Below, one piece after another: positions 49,447 through 57,483 of a stretch of DNA of 64,000 nucleotides; within the stretch, counting starts at the first letter, position 1, and each line of letters opens with the position of its first letter. Origin of the DNA: Marinobacter denitrificans (lineage in GTDB: Bacteria > Pseudomonadota > Gammaproteobacteria > Pseudomonadales > Oleiphilaceae); NCBI RefSeq assembly GCF_008795955.1, contig NZ_VMHN01000010.1, positions 1 to 64,000 of the forward strand, read 5' to 3'. The notes under the pieces were generated by a model. It made no database searches and was not told where the DNA came from. It worked only from the letters and a program-made list of their open reading frames with translations. Both the position numbers and the translations under genes were made by a program.

Positions 49447-51396
49447 TTGGATATTGCTCAGGCCTCTATGCAATTTGATATGGCGCTGGCGGACTTCGCC
49501 CGCGCCCGAAGCCTGTCGCCTGATGCGTCCAGTCTCAGCCTTCTGGAGCGGGCACGATTACTGATGACCATGCCGGGCGGCTTTGATGTGCTTTACCGCC
49601 GGGTTCGGGCGCTGGAATCGGCGGGCATATTCGGTACCAGCGACTGGTCCAGACCGGGCATCCTGCAGCCTGCCCTGGCAAAATACTCTCTGCGTGAGGC
49701 AGGCGCCGTAACCACGGTGGTAGAGGCGATCAGCGAAATCCGCCTGTTGGCGGTCGTTCGTGGCGATTATTTTCACCGTGGCATTTCTTCTGAGCAGGCC
49801 CGGCACTTCCTTACCCAGGTTATGGCTCTGAACCTGGACCTGCTTTCCGGTACGCTCACTGAAGCTGACCGCGAACGGCCGAAGGAGCTGGGCACTGTCG
49901 TACTGGGCCTTTATCAATACCTGATTTCCCATCTCGGCTATGAAAGCCTGCTGGACAGCCTGGTTGCTGAGGTATGGCGCCTCCTTGAGCAGGGACCGGT
50001 GCAGGTGGACAGCATCTGCGACATGATCGGCCAGATTGCAAAATGCCTGTATGACCCGGAACTGGAAACCACTGGCACAGCCGATGCCACCCGCCTGGTC
50101 CGCGCTCTGTTTGCACCCACGCCCGGCAGCAAGGAAGACCCGGGCCTGGATATCTATCAGCTGCGCCTTAGCAAAATGGACCATGTCGCGCTGTCGGCCG
50201 AGGCCACTGAATTTGCCCGAAACATGCACGATACCGGGCTTGCCTCCCCCTACCACGCCGTCTTTCTCCGGTTCCTGCGCACCAGTGATGAGGAGGAACT
50301 GATCCCCAAAGCACTCGGGCTCACCATGACCGGGCTGGATGATCTGTATTGCTACAACCAGCTGGTTTATACCCTGATCGACGAAGCCATCTACCCGGAA
50401 ACCTGCCAGGCCGTCTATGGCCTTGCGATGATGCTTGAGCGCGGGTCCGTGTTCACCCCTCCGGTAGCCCAGGCGTTCTGGCGGCAAATCAAGCTCAAAT
50501 TGTCCGCCGAAACCGAAGAGGTACTTACCTCTGCCTTTGGTGACGCCGTACCCCCACGGGTCTTCCTTTTGGCCGGTGTGCTCAATCTGCTGGGTCAGCC
50601 GCTGGGCGTCGGCCAGGGGAATAACCCCAGTTGCCAGTCCGCCATCGGCTTGTCCATGTGGGCGGCCAATGAGGCGGACTATCTGCTCCAGGTACTGGCC
50701 TGGGCAGCCAGGGATAACGAGGTACTCGGCCGTTTTGAAGGTTGGGAAGTGTCGTCCAGGAACCTGGAGCCGGGCCTGGTCAAGGACACCCCGGTGGATG
50801 TGGACCCGGTGTCACTGATCCTGATTCCCCACCTTGATCGACTATACGGCGAAATGTGGCGCCGCTGTGAAGACCGAGACGACGACGCCCACCGCTGGAT
50901 TAACCCGGAATTCTATGGATGGTGGGTGAGCCATGGCTTCAAGGTGGTAGCGGACATCCATACAGGAGAGATAAAGGACTACGAGGGCTTTATCCGCCAC
51001 TTCTACGCCAGTTACCACCCCTACTACAATGGCAACCTTCCGGTCATTCACCACCAGCCCGCCGGCATTGCCGTCACCGACAGCGCTGCCCGCTTTGTTG
51101 GCCGCCATGCCATTACCATTCAGCGTGTGGCCCTCAGCCCCTCGAACGAGATGCGGGTGTACTTCTTCAACCCCAATAATGACAGCGGCCAGGACTGGGG
51201 TCAGGGCATCACCTGCTCAACAAGGGGACACGGCGAAATCCGCGGCGAAGCTTCCCTGCCCATCGCGGAATTTACTTCACGCCTGTATGCCTTCCACTAC
51301 GACACCCTGGAACTGGGGGACCTCACTGCCATACCTGAGGAAGATGTAGCCAGGGTTATGGAGCTGGGGTATGGCAGTTGGGCGGCCGAAGACTAA
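49447..51396 (+). CDS. Uncharacterised 649-residue protein with papain-like C-terminal signature
   Basis: No family was recognised. Residues 1-380 look all-helical with no signal peptide or membrane segment. The C-terminal part has features in the order of a papain-like fold: Q390 and C396 in QGNNPSCQSAIGLSMWA (Q-x5-C, as papain Q19 and C25), H554 in GRHAITIQRV, and N575 in FFNPNNDSGQDWG. The segment 486-535 (NPEFYGWWVSHGFKVVADIHTGEIKDYEGFIRHFY) is rich in aromatics. A cysteine protease or transglutaminase-like enzyme is inferred from the motif only. Start is TTG at 49447, placed 7 bp after AAAGGAG. Its 3' end overlaps livM by 3 bases, convergently. Confidence 0.78.
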   Translation: MDIAQASMQFDMALADFARARSLSPDASSLSLLERARLLMTMPGGFDVLYRRVRALESAGIFGTSDWSRPGILQPALAKYSLREAGAVTTVVEAISEIRLLAVVRGDYFHRGISSEQARHFLTQVMALNLDLLSGTLTEADRERPKELGTVVLGLYQYLISHLGYESLLDSLVAEVWRLLEQGPVQVDSICDMIGQIAKCLYDPELETTGTADATRLVRALFAPTPGSKEDPGLDIYQLRLSKMDHVALSAEATEFARNMHDTGLASPYHAVFLRFLRTSDEEELIPKALGLTMTGLDDLYCYNQLVYTLIDEAIYPETCQAVYGLAMMLERGSVFTPPVAQAFWRQIKLKLSAETEEVLTSAFGDAVPPRVFLLAGVLNLLGQPLGVGQGNNPSCQSAIGLSMWAANEADYLLQVLAWAARDNEVLGRFEGWEVSSRNLEPGLVKDTPVDVDPVSLILIPHLDRLYGEMWRRCEDRDDDAHRWINPEFYGWWVSHGFKVVADIHTGEIKDYEGFIRHFYASYHPYYNGNLPVIHHQPAGIAVTDSAARFVGRHAITIQRVALSPSNEMRVYFFNPNNDSGQDWGQGITCSTRGHGEIRGEASLPIAEFTSRLYAFHYDTLELGDLTAIPEEDVARVMELGYGSWAAED

Positions 51397-52388
51397 CTCA
51401 TATTCTTCCGCATGAAGTTCTGGATCTCCCCCACAATACCCGAGCGGAAGGCCATTACTGTCAGTACGAAGATGGCGCCGAGGATGGGATCGACCCAGTC
51501 GCCCAGCGGCCCCTGTGACAGCTGGTATTCCAGGTTCACCACGAAGGTGGCCCCGACCACCGGGCCCAGAAGCGTGCCAGTGCCGCCCAGCAGGGTCATC
51601 AGGATGACTTCGCCGGACATGTGCCAGTGGGCGTCGTTCAGGGAAGCGAGCTGGAACACCACAGTCTTCAGCGAACCAGCCAGGCCGGCCAGACCGGCGG
51701 AGATCACAAACGCAATCACTTTGTAGCGGTCGACGTTGTAGCCCAGCGAGACGGCACGGGGCTCGTTCTGCTTGATGGCTTTCAGTACCTGGCCATAGGG
51801 CGAGTTAACGATGCGCTGCACCAACAGGTAGCCTCCGACAAAGACCGCCAGCACGAAGTAGTACATGGCGACATTGTTCTCCAGATCGATGAAGCCGAAG
51901 AGGTGCCCGCGGGGCACCCCATGCAGGCCATCTTCGCCGCCGGTAAACGGCGCCTGGACAAACACGAAGTACACAAGCTGGGCCAGGGCCAGGGTGATCA
52001 TCGCAAAATAGATGCCCTGGCGCCGGATCGCCACTATGGCAAACAGCGCACCCAATGCCGTCGCCGCCGCGGTGCCCGCGATAATGCCCATTTCGGTGGT
52101 CAGCCCGGAGTAACTCGACAGCAGGTAGCCGGTGGTATAGCCACCCGCCGCCAGAAATGCGGCATGGCCAAACGAGAGCAGGCCGGTATAGCCCAGCAGC
52201 AGATTGAAAGCGACCGCAAACAGGGCGAAACACAGAATCTTCATCAGGAAGGTTGCGTAGATCACGGCCGGGGCCAGGATCAGCAGCGCCAGTATCACCA
52301 GATTCAGGATCAACTTCCTGCGCCGGTCCGCTTTGAGATGTCCCATCATGGTTTTCTGGAGTTCACTCTCGGTTTCAGCATTGTTCAT
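51393..52388 (-). CDS. livM: Branched-chain amino acid ABC permease LivM
   Basis: A 331-residue membrane permease with about nine hydrophobic segments. LLLGYTGLLSFGHAAFLAAGGYTTGYLL and GLAGSLKTVVFQLASLNDAHWHMSGEVILMTLLGGTGTLLGPVVGA are typical of LivM. VNSPYGQVLKAIKQNEPRAVSLGYNV is the coupling EAA-like loop. It pairs with LivH, whose stop is 2 bp upstream. It is last in the liv operon. Confidence 0.93.
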   Translation of the reverse strand: MNNAETESELQKTMMGHLKADRRRKLILNLVILALLILAPAVIYATFLMKILCFALFAVAFNLLLGYTGLLSFGHAAFLAAGGYTTGYLLSSYSGLTTEMGIIAGTAAATALGALFAIVAIRRQGIYFAMITLALAQLVYFVFVQAPFTGGEDGLHGVPRGHLFGFIDLENNVAMYYFVLAVFVGGYLLVQRIVNSPYGQVLKAIKQNEPRAVSLGYNVDRYKVIAFVISAGLAGLAGSLKTVVFQLASLNDAHWHMSGEVILMTLLGGTGTLLGPVVGATFVVNLEYQLSQGPLGDWVDPILGAIFVLTVMAFRSGIVGEIQNFMRKNMS

Positions 52389-52390
52389 GA

Positions 52391-53278
52391 TTACGCCTCC
52401 TTACCAAACAGGCCCGAAGGGCGAATCAGCAGTACAATCACCATGACCAGGAAGATGACTGCGGACGAAAATTCGGGGTAAAAGACTTTGGTAAAGCCCT
52501 CAATGACTCCCATTAAAAGGCCCGTAATAATGGCGCCGGCAATAGAGCCCATTCCACCGATGACCACCACGGCAAATACAACGATAAGGATATTGGACCC
52601 CATGACAGGATTCACGGAATAGACGGGGGCGGCCAGAACACCGGCGAACGCCGCCAGCATGACCCCGAAACCATAGGTGAGACTTACCAGCAGTGGCACG
52701 TTGATGCCAAAGCCCTGCATCAGTTGGGAGTCTTCGGTTCCTGCCCGGAGGTAGGCTCCGAGTTTGGTTTTTTCAATCATGAACCAGGTACCGAAACAGA
52801 CCACCAGGGCCACGCAGATAATCCAGGCGCGATAATACGGCAAGTACATGAAATCAAGCCTGAAGCCACCCTTGAAGATCTCCGGCATGGAATACCGCAT
52901 GCCTGACACCCCGTAAATGTTGGTCAGGATGCCCTGAATCATCAGCGCAACACCAAAGGTCAGCAACAGACTGTAGATGTGATCCTGCCCGGCAATCCGC
53001 CGTAGCAGGAAATATTCGATCAGCATGCCGAAGCAACCAACCACCACTGGGGCGAGGAACAGGGCGACCCAGTAGTTGATGCCCATAACGTCGAACATGA
53101 TAACCGTGACCATGGCGCCGAGCATGTACATGGCACCATGAGCGAAATTGATAATTTTGAGCAGGCCGAAAATAACTGCCAGCCCAAGGCTCAACAAAGC
53201 ATAGAACGAGCCATTGATAATCCCGAGCAGTAACTGGCCAGACAGCACAGCGATGGGGACTCCCAGAATCTCGGTCAT
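52391..53278 (-). CDS. livH: Branched-chain amino acid ABC permease LivH
   Basis: A 295-residue membrane permease. NGSFYALLSLGLAVIFGLLKIINFAHGAMYMLGAM is the LivH N-terminal hallmark; YLRAGTEDSQLMQGFGINV is the coupling loop and VVIGGMGSIAGAIITGLLMGVIEG closes the protein. It forms the transmembrane heterodimer with LivM. It starts about 100 bp after livJ on the same strand, with a strong stem-loop in between. Confidence 0.94.
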   Translation of the reverse strand: MTEILGVPIAVLSGQLLLGIINGSFYALLSLGLAVIFGLLKIINFAHGAMYMLGAMVTVIMFDVMGINYWVALFLAPVVVGCFGMLIEYFLLRRIAGQDHIYSLLLTFGVALMIQGILTNIYGVSGMRYSMPEIFKGGFRLDFMYLPYYRAWIICVALVVCFGTWFMIEKTKLGAYLRAGTEDSQLMQGFGINVPLLVSLTYGFGVMLAAFAGVLAAPVYSVNPVMGSNILIVVFAVVVIGGMGSIAGAIITGLLMGVIEGFTKVFYPEFSSAVIFLVMVIVLLIRPSGLFGKEA

Positions 53279-53337
53279 GTTACAAACTCCAAAAGCAGCG
53301 CAACTGACGGAGGTGAGTTGCCTATCTGCAGGTCAGT

Positions 53338-53366
53338 GGCCGTCCCGCAGGGGGTGCGGGACGGCC
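53338..53366 (-). other. Intercistronic stem-loop between livJ and livH
   Basis: GGCCGTCCCGCA (53338-53349) and TGCGGGACGGCC (53355-53366) pair perfectly around a loop of five G. No T-tract follows on the minus strand, so complete termination is unlikely. Such hairpins after a binding-protein gene often stabilise the upstream mRNA and lower expression of the permease genes. Confidence 0.65.
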
Positions 53367-53380
53367 CGTCGATCAGCGCA

Positions 53381-54595
53381 TCAGTTACTGGAAACGAGTG
53401 AGCATTTGCTCTCGGAAAGCGGGCGGTAAGCCTCGTCTCCCGGGATGGTGCGGAGAATCTCGTACAGATCCCACTCGCTCTCGGACTCTTCCGGTGTTTT
53501 TACTTCCGCCAGGTACATGTCATGCACCATGCGGCCGTCCTCGCGGATAGTGCCGTTCTTGGCAAACATGTCGTTGATGGGCGTGGCCATCATCTGCTTG
53601 CGAACATCGCTGGCTTTATCCGAACCGGTTTCCTTGACGGCGTTCAGGTACTGCATGGCACTGGAGTAGATGCCTGCGTGAACCATGGTCGGGCGCACAC
53701 CAGTCTCTTCCATGAAACGGTCGGACCATTCGCGGGTCTCGTCGTTCAGATCCCAATACCAGCCGGTGGTGAGCTGGATGCCCTGGGCCGTTTCGGCGCC
53801 CAGTGCGTGAACGTCTGTCAGGAACAGCAACAGCGCTGCCAGTGTCTGGCCGCTCTGGGTCAGGCCGAACTCACCGGCAGTGGTGATGGCGTTGGTGGTA
53901 TCGGCGCCGGCATTGGCCAGGGCAACCACGTCGGCCCCTGAGGACTGCGCCTGCAGAATGTAGGATGAGAAATCCGAGGTCGGGAAGGGATGACGGGCGG
54001 TATCGATGACTTCACCACCGTTCTCCTCCACAACCCGGGTGACGTCTCCCTCAAGGGCATGACCGAATGCGTAGTCTGCGGTCAGGATATACCAGCTCTT
54101 GCCGCCTTCCTGAACAACAGCCTTGGCGGTACCGTTCGCCAGCGGATAAGTGTCATACACGTAGTGGATGTGGTTTGGGGTACAGTGTTCGTTGGTGATG
54201 CTTGAGGCCGCCGAACCGGAGACAATCCCCAGGGTATCGCTGCCGTCCAGAAGCTTGGTGACCGCAATGGTGACAGATGAAGCAACCAGGCCTGCGACCA
54301 GGTCGACCTTGTCATCTTCCAGCCAGCGGCGAACCGTGCTGGATGACTGGTCCGGGTTGTTGCGGTCGTCGGCGGTCAATACCTCAATTTTCGCGCCATT
54401 CACCTTGCCACCGAAGTCTTCGATAGCCATTCGCAGGGCAGCCTCGCCGTTCGGGCCGGCCAGGTCACGGTAGGTACCGGACATATCCGCCAGGTAACCG
54501 ATCTTGATTGTGTCGTCGGATATTTCAGCCTGGGCAGCGCCCACAAGCAGGGCTGATGCAACCGCTGATGTCAGAAGCTTTTTGGTAATTGTCAT
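53381..54595 (-). CDS. livJ: Branched-chain amino acid-type solute-binding protein LivJ/K
   Basis: A 404-residue periplasmic binding protein with signal peptide (MTITKKLLTSAVASALLVGAAQA). IKIGYLADMSGTYRDLAGPNGEAALRMAIEDFGGKVNGAKIEVLTADDRNNPD matches Peripla_BP_6, and ANAGADTTNAITTAGEFGLTQSG is the second lobe. In many proteobacteria this subgroup binds hydrophobic amino acids or other carboxylates, so the ligand is not certain. The start at 54595 gives a proper signal peptide with GGAG before it. Confidence 0.92.
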   Translation of the reverse strand: MTITKKLLTSAVASALLVGAAQAEISDDTIKIGYLADMSGTYRDLAGPNGEAALRMAIEDFGGKVNGAKIEVLTADDRNNPDQSSSTVRRWLEDDKVDLVAGLVASSVTIAVTKLLDGSDTLGIVSGSAASSITNEHCTPNHIHYVYDTYPLANGTAKAVVQEGGKSWYILTADYAFGHALEGDVTRVVEENGGEVIDTARHPFPTSDFSSYILQAQSSGADVVALANAGADTTNAITTAGEFGLTQSGQTLAALLLFLTDVHALGAETAQGIQLTTGWYWDLNDETREWSDRFMEETGVRPTMVHAGIYSSAMQYLNAVKETGSDKASDVRKQMMATPINDMFAKNGTIREDGRMVHDMYLAEVKTPEESESEWDLYEILRTIPGDEAYRPLSESKCSLVSSN

Positions 54596-54685
54596 TGTTG
54601 TTTCTCCGCTACTGTCGTGCGTTGGTTTTCGGGATTCGTTCTTGTTGCTTTTGTTGCACTCTCTTTGCACTTTCGAACCCGGGAG

Positions 54686-55408
54686 TTAAACACCCAGGTA
54701 CTTGTCCAGCGTCGACTGCTTGGTCTCAAGCTCTTCGGCGCTGATCTCCTCCACAATCTGGCCGTGTTCCATCACGTAATGACGGTCCGCCAGTGGTGCG
54801 GCGAAATGGAAATTCTGTTCAACCAGGACAATGGTCAGCCCCTTCTTCTTGAGCTTGACCAGCACCTCGCCCAGCTTCTCGACAATCACCGGGGCCAGCC
54901 CTTCGGTAATTTCATCCAGCAGCAGCATATTGGCTCCGGTTCTCAGGATGCGGGCCATGGCTAGCATCTGCTGCTCACCACCAGAGAGTTTTGAACCCTG
55001 GCTGGTGCGGCGCTCATAAAGGTTCGGGAACATGGAGAAGATTTCCTCCAGCCCCATACCGCCACTTCGGACTACGGGAGGGAGTGTCAGGTTCTCCATG
55101 ACATTAAGTCCGGAAAAAATGCCCCGGTGTTCGGGGCAATACCCGACTCCCAACCTTGCTATGTGGTGAGGCGCACAGGACATGGTCTCCTCACCGTTGA
55201 TCATGATGGAACCGGTTCGCCTGCCCACCATATTCATGATGGCCTTCAGGGTGGTACTGCGGCCGGCGCCATTACGGCCCAGCAGCGTCACCAGTTCGCC
55301 ACGCTTAACCTCCAGATCAATGCCGTGAAGGATGTGGGACTCGCCATAAAACGCATGCAGCCCTGAGATGCGAAGCTGTTCGTATTCCTTATTGTGGCCC
55401 TGGCTCAT
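54686..55408 (-). CDS. livF: Branched-chain amino acid ABC ATPase LivF
   Basis: A 240-residue ABC ATPase. Walker A appears as LLGRNGAGRSTTLKAI, where the usual Lys of GKST/GKTT is Arg; that is unusual and might weaken nucleotide binding. The signature motif is KLSGGEQQMLAMARIL, Walker B is NMLLLDEITEGLAP and the switch is VLVEQNFHFA. The LivF-specific N-terminus is LRISGLHAFYGESHILHGIDLEVKRGELVTL. It overlaps livG by 4 bases. Confidence 0.93.
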   Translation of the reverse strand: MSQGHNKEYEQLRISGLHAFYGESHILHGIDLEVKRGELVTLLGRNGAGRSTTLKAIMNMVGRRTGSIMINGEETMSCAPHHIARLGVGYCPEHRGIFSGLNVMENLTLPPVVRSGGMGLEEIFSMFPNLYERRTSQGSKLSGGEQQMLAMARILRTGANMLLLDEITEGLAPVIVEKLGEVLVKLKKKGLTIVLVEQNFHFAAPLADRHYVMEHGQIVEEISAEELETKQSTLDKYLGV

Positions 55409-56181
55409 TCCGCGGCCTCCTGCTCGGTGGCCGCAGCGCCACCCATGTACACCTCACGCACCCTGGGATCCTCGGAAACTTCCTGGTAATCGCCTTCGGT
55501 CAGTATCGAACCCTGGGCAAGCACGCTGATACGGTCGCAGAGTTTGCTGACCACACTCAGGTTATGCTCCACCATCAGCACCGTCCGGCCCTGGGCGGCT
55601 TTGCGCACCAGTTCCACAACCTGGTCCACGTCTTCGCTGCCCATGCCCTGGGTCGGCTCATCCAGCAGCATCAACTCTGGCTCCATAGCCAGAGTAGTGG
55701 CCAGTTCCAGTGCCCGCTTGCGGCCATAGGCCAGTTCAACGGTGGTGGTGTGGGCAAAGTCGGCAAGGCCGACGCTGTCCAACAGTTCCATGCAGCGGTC
55801 ATTGAGCCTGTTGAGGGAATCACCGGATTTCCAGAAAGCGAACGAGTTACCCTCGAAGCTCTGCAGCGCCACGCGGATATTCTCCAGCGCGGTCATATGG
55901 GGGAACACGGCGGAAATCTGGAAAGAACGCACCACACCCTCGCGGGCAATGGCAGCCGACTTCATGGACGTGATGTCCATGCCTTTGAACAGGATCTTCC
56001 CGCGGGTAGGAATCAGGAACTTGGTGAGGAGGTTGAATACCGTGGTTTTGCCCGCGCCATTGGGGCCGATAAGCGCATGGATGTGGCCACGCTGCACCTT
56101 CAGGTTGACGTCATCGACCGCAACAAAGCCCTTGAACTCTTTGACGAGGTTTTGGGTCTCCAGAACGAACGGGTCACTCAT
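55405..56181 (-). CDS. livG: Branched-chain amino acid ABC ATPase LivG
   Basis: A 258-residue ABC ATPase. Walker A IGPNGAGKTTVFNLLT, signature-region ELAYGRKRALELATTLA (Y-G in place of S-G, as usual in LivG), Walker B ELMLLDEPTQGMG and switch MVEHNLSVV. The LivG N-terminus is LVKEFKGFVAVDDVNLKVQRGHIHALIGPNG. It is the first gene of the five-gene livGFJHM operon and is preceded by a strong palindrome at 56232-56259. Confidence 0.94.
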   Translation of the reverse strand: MSDPFVLETQNLVKEFKGFVAVDDVNLKVQRGHIHALIGPNGAGKTTVFNLLTKFLIPTRGKILFKGMDITSMKSAAIAREGVVRSFQISAVFPHMTALENIRVALQSFEGNSFAFWKSGDSLNRLNDRCMELLDSVGLADFAHTTTVELAYGRKRALELATTLAMEPELMLLDEPTQGMGSEDVDQVVELVRKAAQGRTVLMVEHNLSVVSKLCDRISVLAQGSILTEGDYQEVSEDPRVREVYMGGAAATEQEAAE

Positions 56182-56231
56182 GAGCCATTCTACCTTTTGT
56201 TATTGTTGTGCATTTATACTAACTACAGAGT

Positions 56232-56259
56232 AGATTGACGTCTACGTAAACGTCAATCT
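56232..56259. promoter_or_regulatory. LiuR-like palindromic box upstream of livG
   Basis: Arms AGATTGACGT (56232-56241) and ACGTCAATCT (56250-56259) are exact inverse complements; the centre reads TACGTAAACGTCAA. It lies 51-78 bp upstream of the livG start. The TACGTAAA core is shared with the box at 59188-59207. The pattern resembles predicted LiuR (MerR-family) sites for branched-chain amino acid catabolism, as I recall them. Confidence 0.65.
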
Positions 56260-57062
56260 TAAATCGCACTTTTTTGATCAATCTGTGTTCGCAAAAAGTC
56301 GCATATCAGTGACAGCACCTGCTCGGGCTGCTGCAAATGCGGCGAGTGGCCGGTTCGGGGCATGAAAACAGGCGCTGCCTGGCTTCCGATACCCTCTACG
56401 ATACGGGTCACCTGCTCTGGAACGCCGTATTCGTCGTCTTCCCCCTGAATGATCATAGCGGGGCATTGGATGGCGTCCAGCCAGGGCGCAAAATTCATGG
56501 ACCGCTGAAAGCCCTCGTCCAGCCATACCTTCTGCCAGGCATTGAATAGCGCCTCCGTACGCCCGCCATGGTGACGAAGCAGTTTTTCGCGGATGCCCTC
56601 TTCTGTATAGCGCCGCCCCATATCGCGGATGCCGGCCAGGGTAAGATGATCTGCCCAGGTGTGAGCCGCCATGGTAATCAGGCCTTTCACCCTGTCACCC
56701 AACACCGCCGCTGCAATCAGGGCGATCGAACCGCCGTCGCTGTGACCCACCAGGATCACCTCGTCGATCTCCAGCGCATCCAGCAGCCGGGGCAACCACA
56801 CCTTCCCTTCCTGCTCCAGATAGTCATAGGGACGTGGCAATGGTTCGTCACTGGAAGCGCCATAGCCCTGACGTTCGTAGACCAGGGCATCCAGGCCGGT
56901 GGCCTCTGCAAGCCGGTGGGGGAACTGTTTCCACAGCGCAATGTTGCCAAGGGATTCATGGAGAAACACCAACACGGGCCCTGCACTTTTCCCGTGGCGC
57001 AGGCGCCGCGTCTGAACCCTGACCCCATCCCCCAGCGGGACGGCGACGTCACTGACCTTCAT
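56259..57062 (-). CDS. Alpha/beta hydrolase
   Basis: A 267-residue alpha/beta hydrolase. The oxyanion region is VLVFLHESLGNIALWKQFPHRLAEATGLDALVYERQGYGASSDEPLP, the nucleophile elbow is LVGHSDGGSIAL with Ser near residue 102, the acid is in IIQGEDDEYGVPEQV, and the final His is in PRTGHSPHLQQPEQVL. The substrate is unknown; relatives include esterases and C-C bond hydrolases. The start at 57062 avoids overlap with the thioesterase gene, which ends 4 bp upstream. It is last in an operon with thioesterase and acyl-CoA synthetase. Confidence 0.88.
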   Translation of the reverse strand: MKVSDVAVPLGDGVRVQTRRLRHGKSAGPVLVFLHESLGNIALWKQFPHRLAEATGLDALVYERQGYGASSDEPLPRPYDYLEQEGKVWLPRLLDALEIDEVILVGHSDGGSIALIAAAVLGDRVKGLITMAAHTWADHLTLAGIRDMGRRYTEEGIREKLLRHHGGRTEALFNAWQKVWLDEGFQRSMNFAPWLDAIQCPAMIIQGEDDEYGVPEQVTRIVEGIGSQAAPVFMPRTGHSPHLQQPEQVLSLICDFLRTQIDQKSAI

Positions 57063-57066
57063 CGCG

Positions 57067-57483
57067 TCACCGTTTCGCCGGAATGGCGTAAGTGATGGTG
57101 GCATGGGCTACCGGGTCTTCCAGACCATCAGAGTGGATATAAACCTCGCCCACCCCACTGGCCCTGCCGATTCTCAGCATCCTGGCATGAGCCCTGATCG
57201 GGCTGTGGGCCACGGGTTTGCGCAGGAAGTTGATATTCAGATTGCTGGTAACCGCCAGCGGAACCAGTCCGATTTTACCCAGCAATGCAGCGTAGAGGGC
57301 CACGTCTGCCAGGCCCATCATCGCCGGGCCGGCAACCGTGCCACCGGGACGCAGATGCTCGTCGTCCACGTCCAGTTTCATTTCCGCCCAGCCGTCACCC
57401 AGCTTCTCCAGGGTGCCGTAGCGGGCACCCTGGGGAAACTGTTCGGCGAGGAAAGCCTGCAGTTCCTCGAAAGTAACAATCAT
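57067..57483 (-). CDS. PaaI-family hotdog thioesterase
   Basis: A 138-residue hotdog-fold protein: GDGWAEMKLDVDDEHLRPGGTVAGPAMMGLADVALYAALLGKIG and TSNLNINFLRKPVAHSPIRAHARMLRIGRASGVGEVYIHSDG match the PaaI/YbgC-like pattern. The usual catalytic GG-x-x-x-xL-x-D site appears as GPAMMGLADVAL, with D at the expected place. It would hydrolyse an acyl-CoA. The start overlaps the stop of the acyl-CoA synthetase gene (TAATG), so translation is likely coupled. Confidence 0.88.
   Translation of the reverse strand: MIVTFEELQAFLAEQFPQGARYGTLEKLGDGWAEMKLDVDDEHLRPGGTVAGPAMMGLADVALYAALLGKIGLVPLAVTSNLNINFLRKPVAHSPIRAHARMLRIGRASGVGEVYIHSDGLEDPVAHATITYAIPAKR

Noticed and set aside
49558..50487. 309-residue minus-strand frame
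   Set aside because: It is antisense to the 649-residue gene, which has a proper ribosome site and typical codon use.
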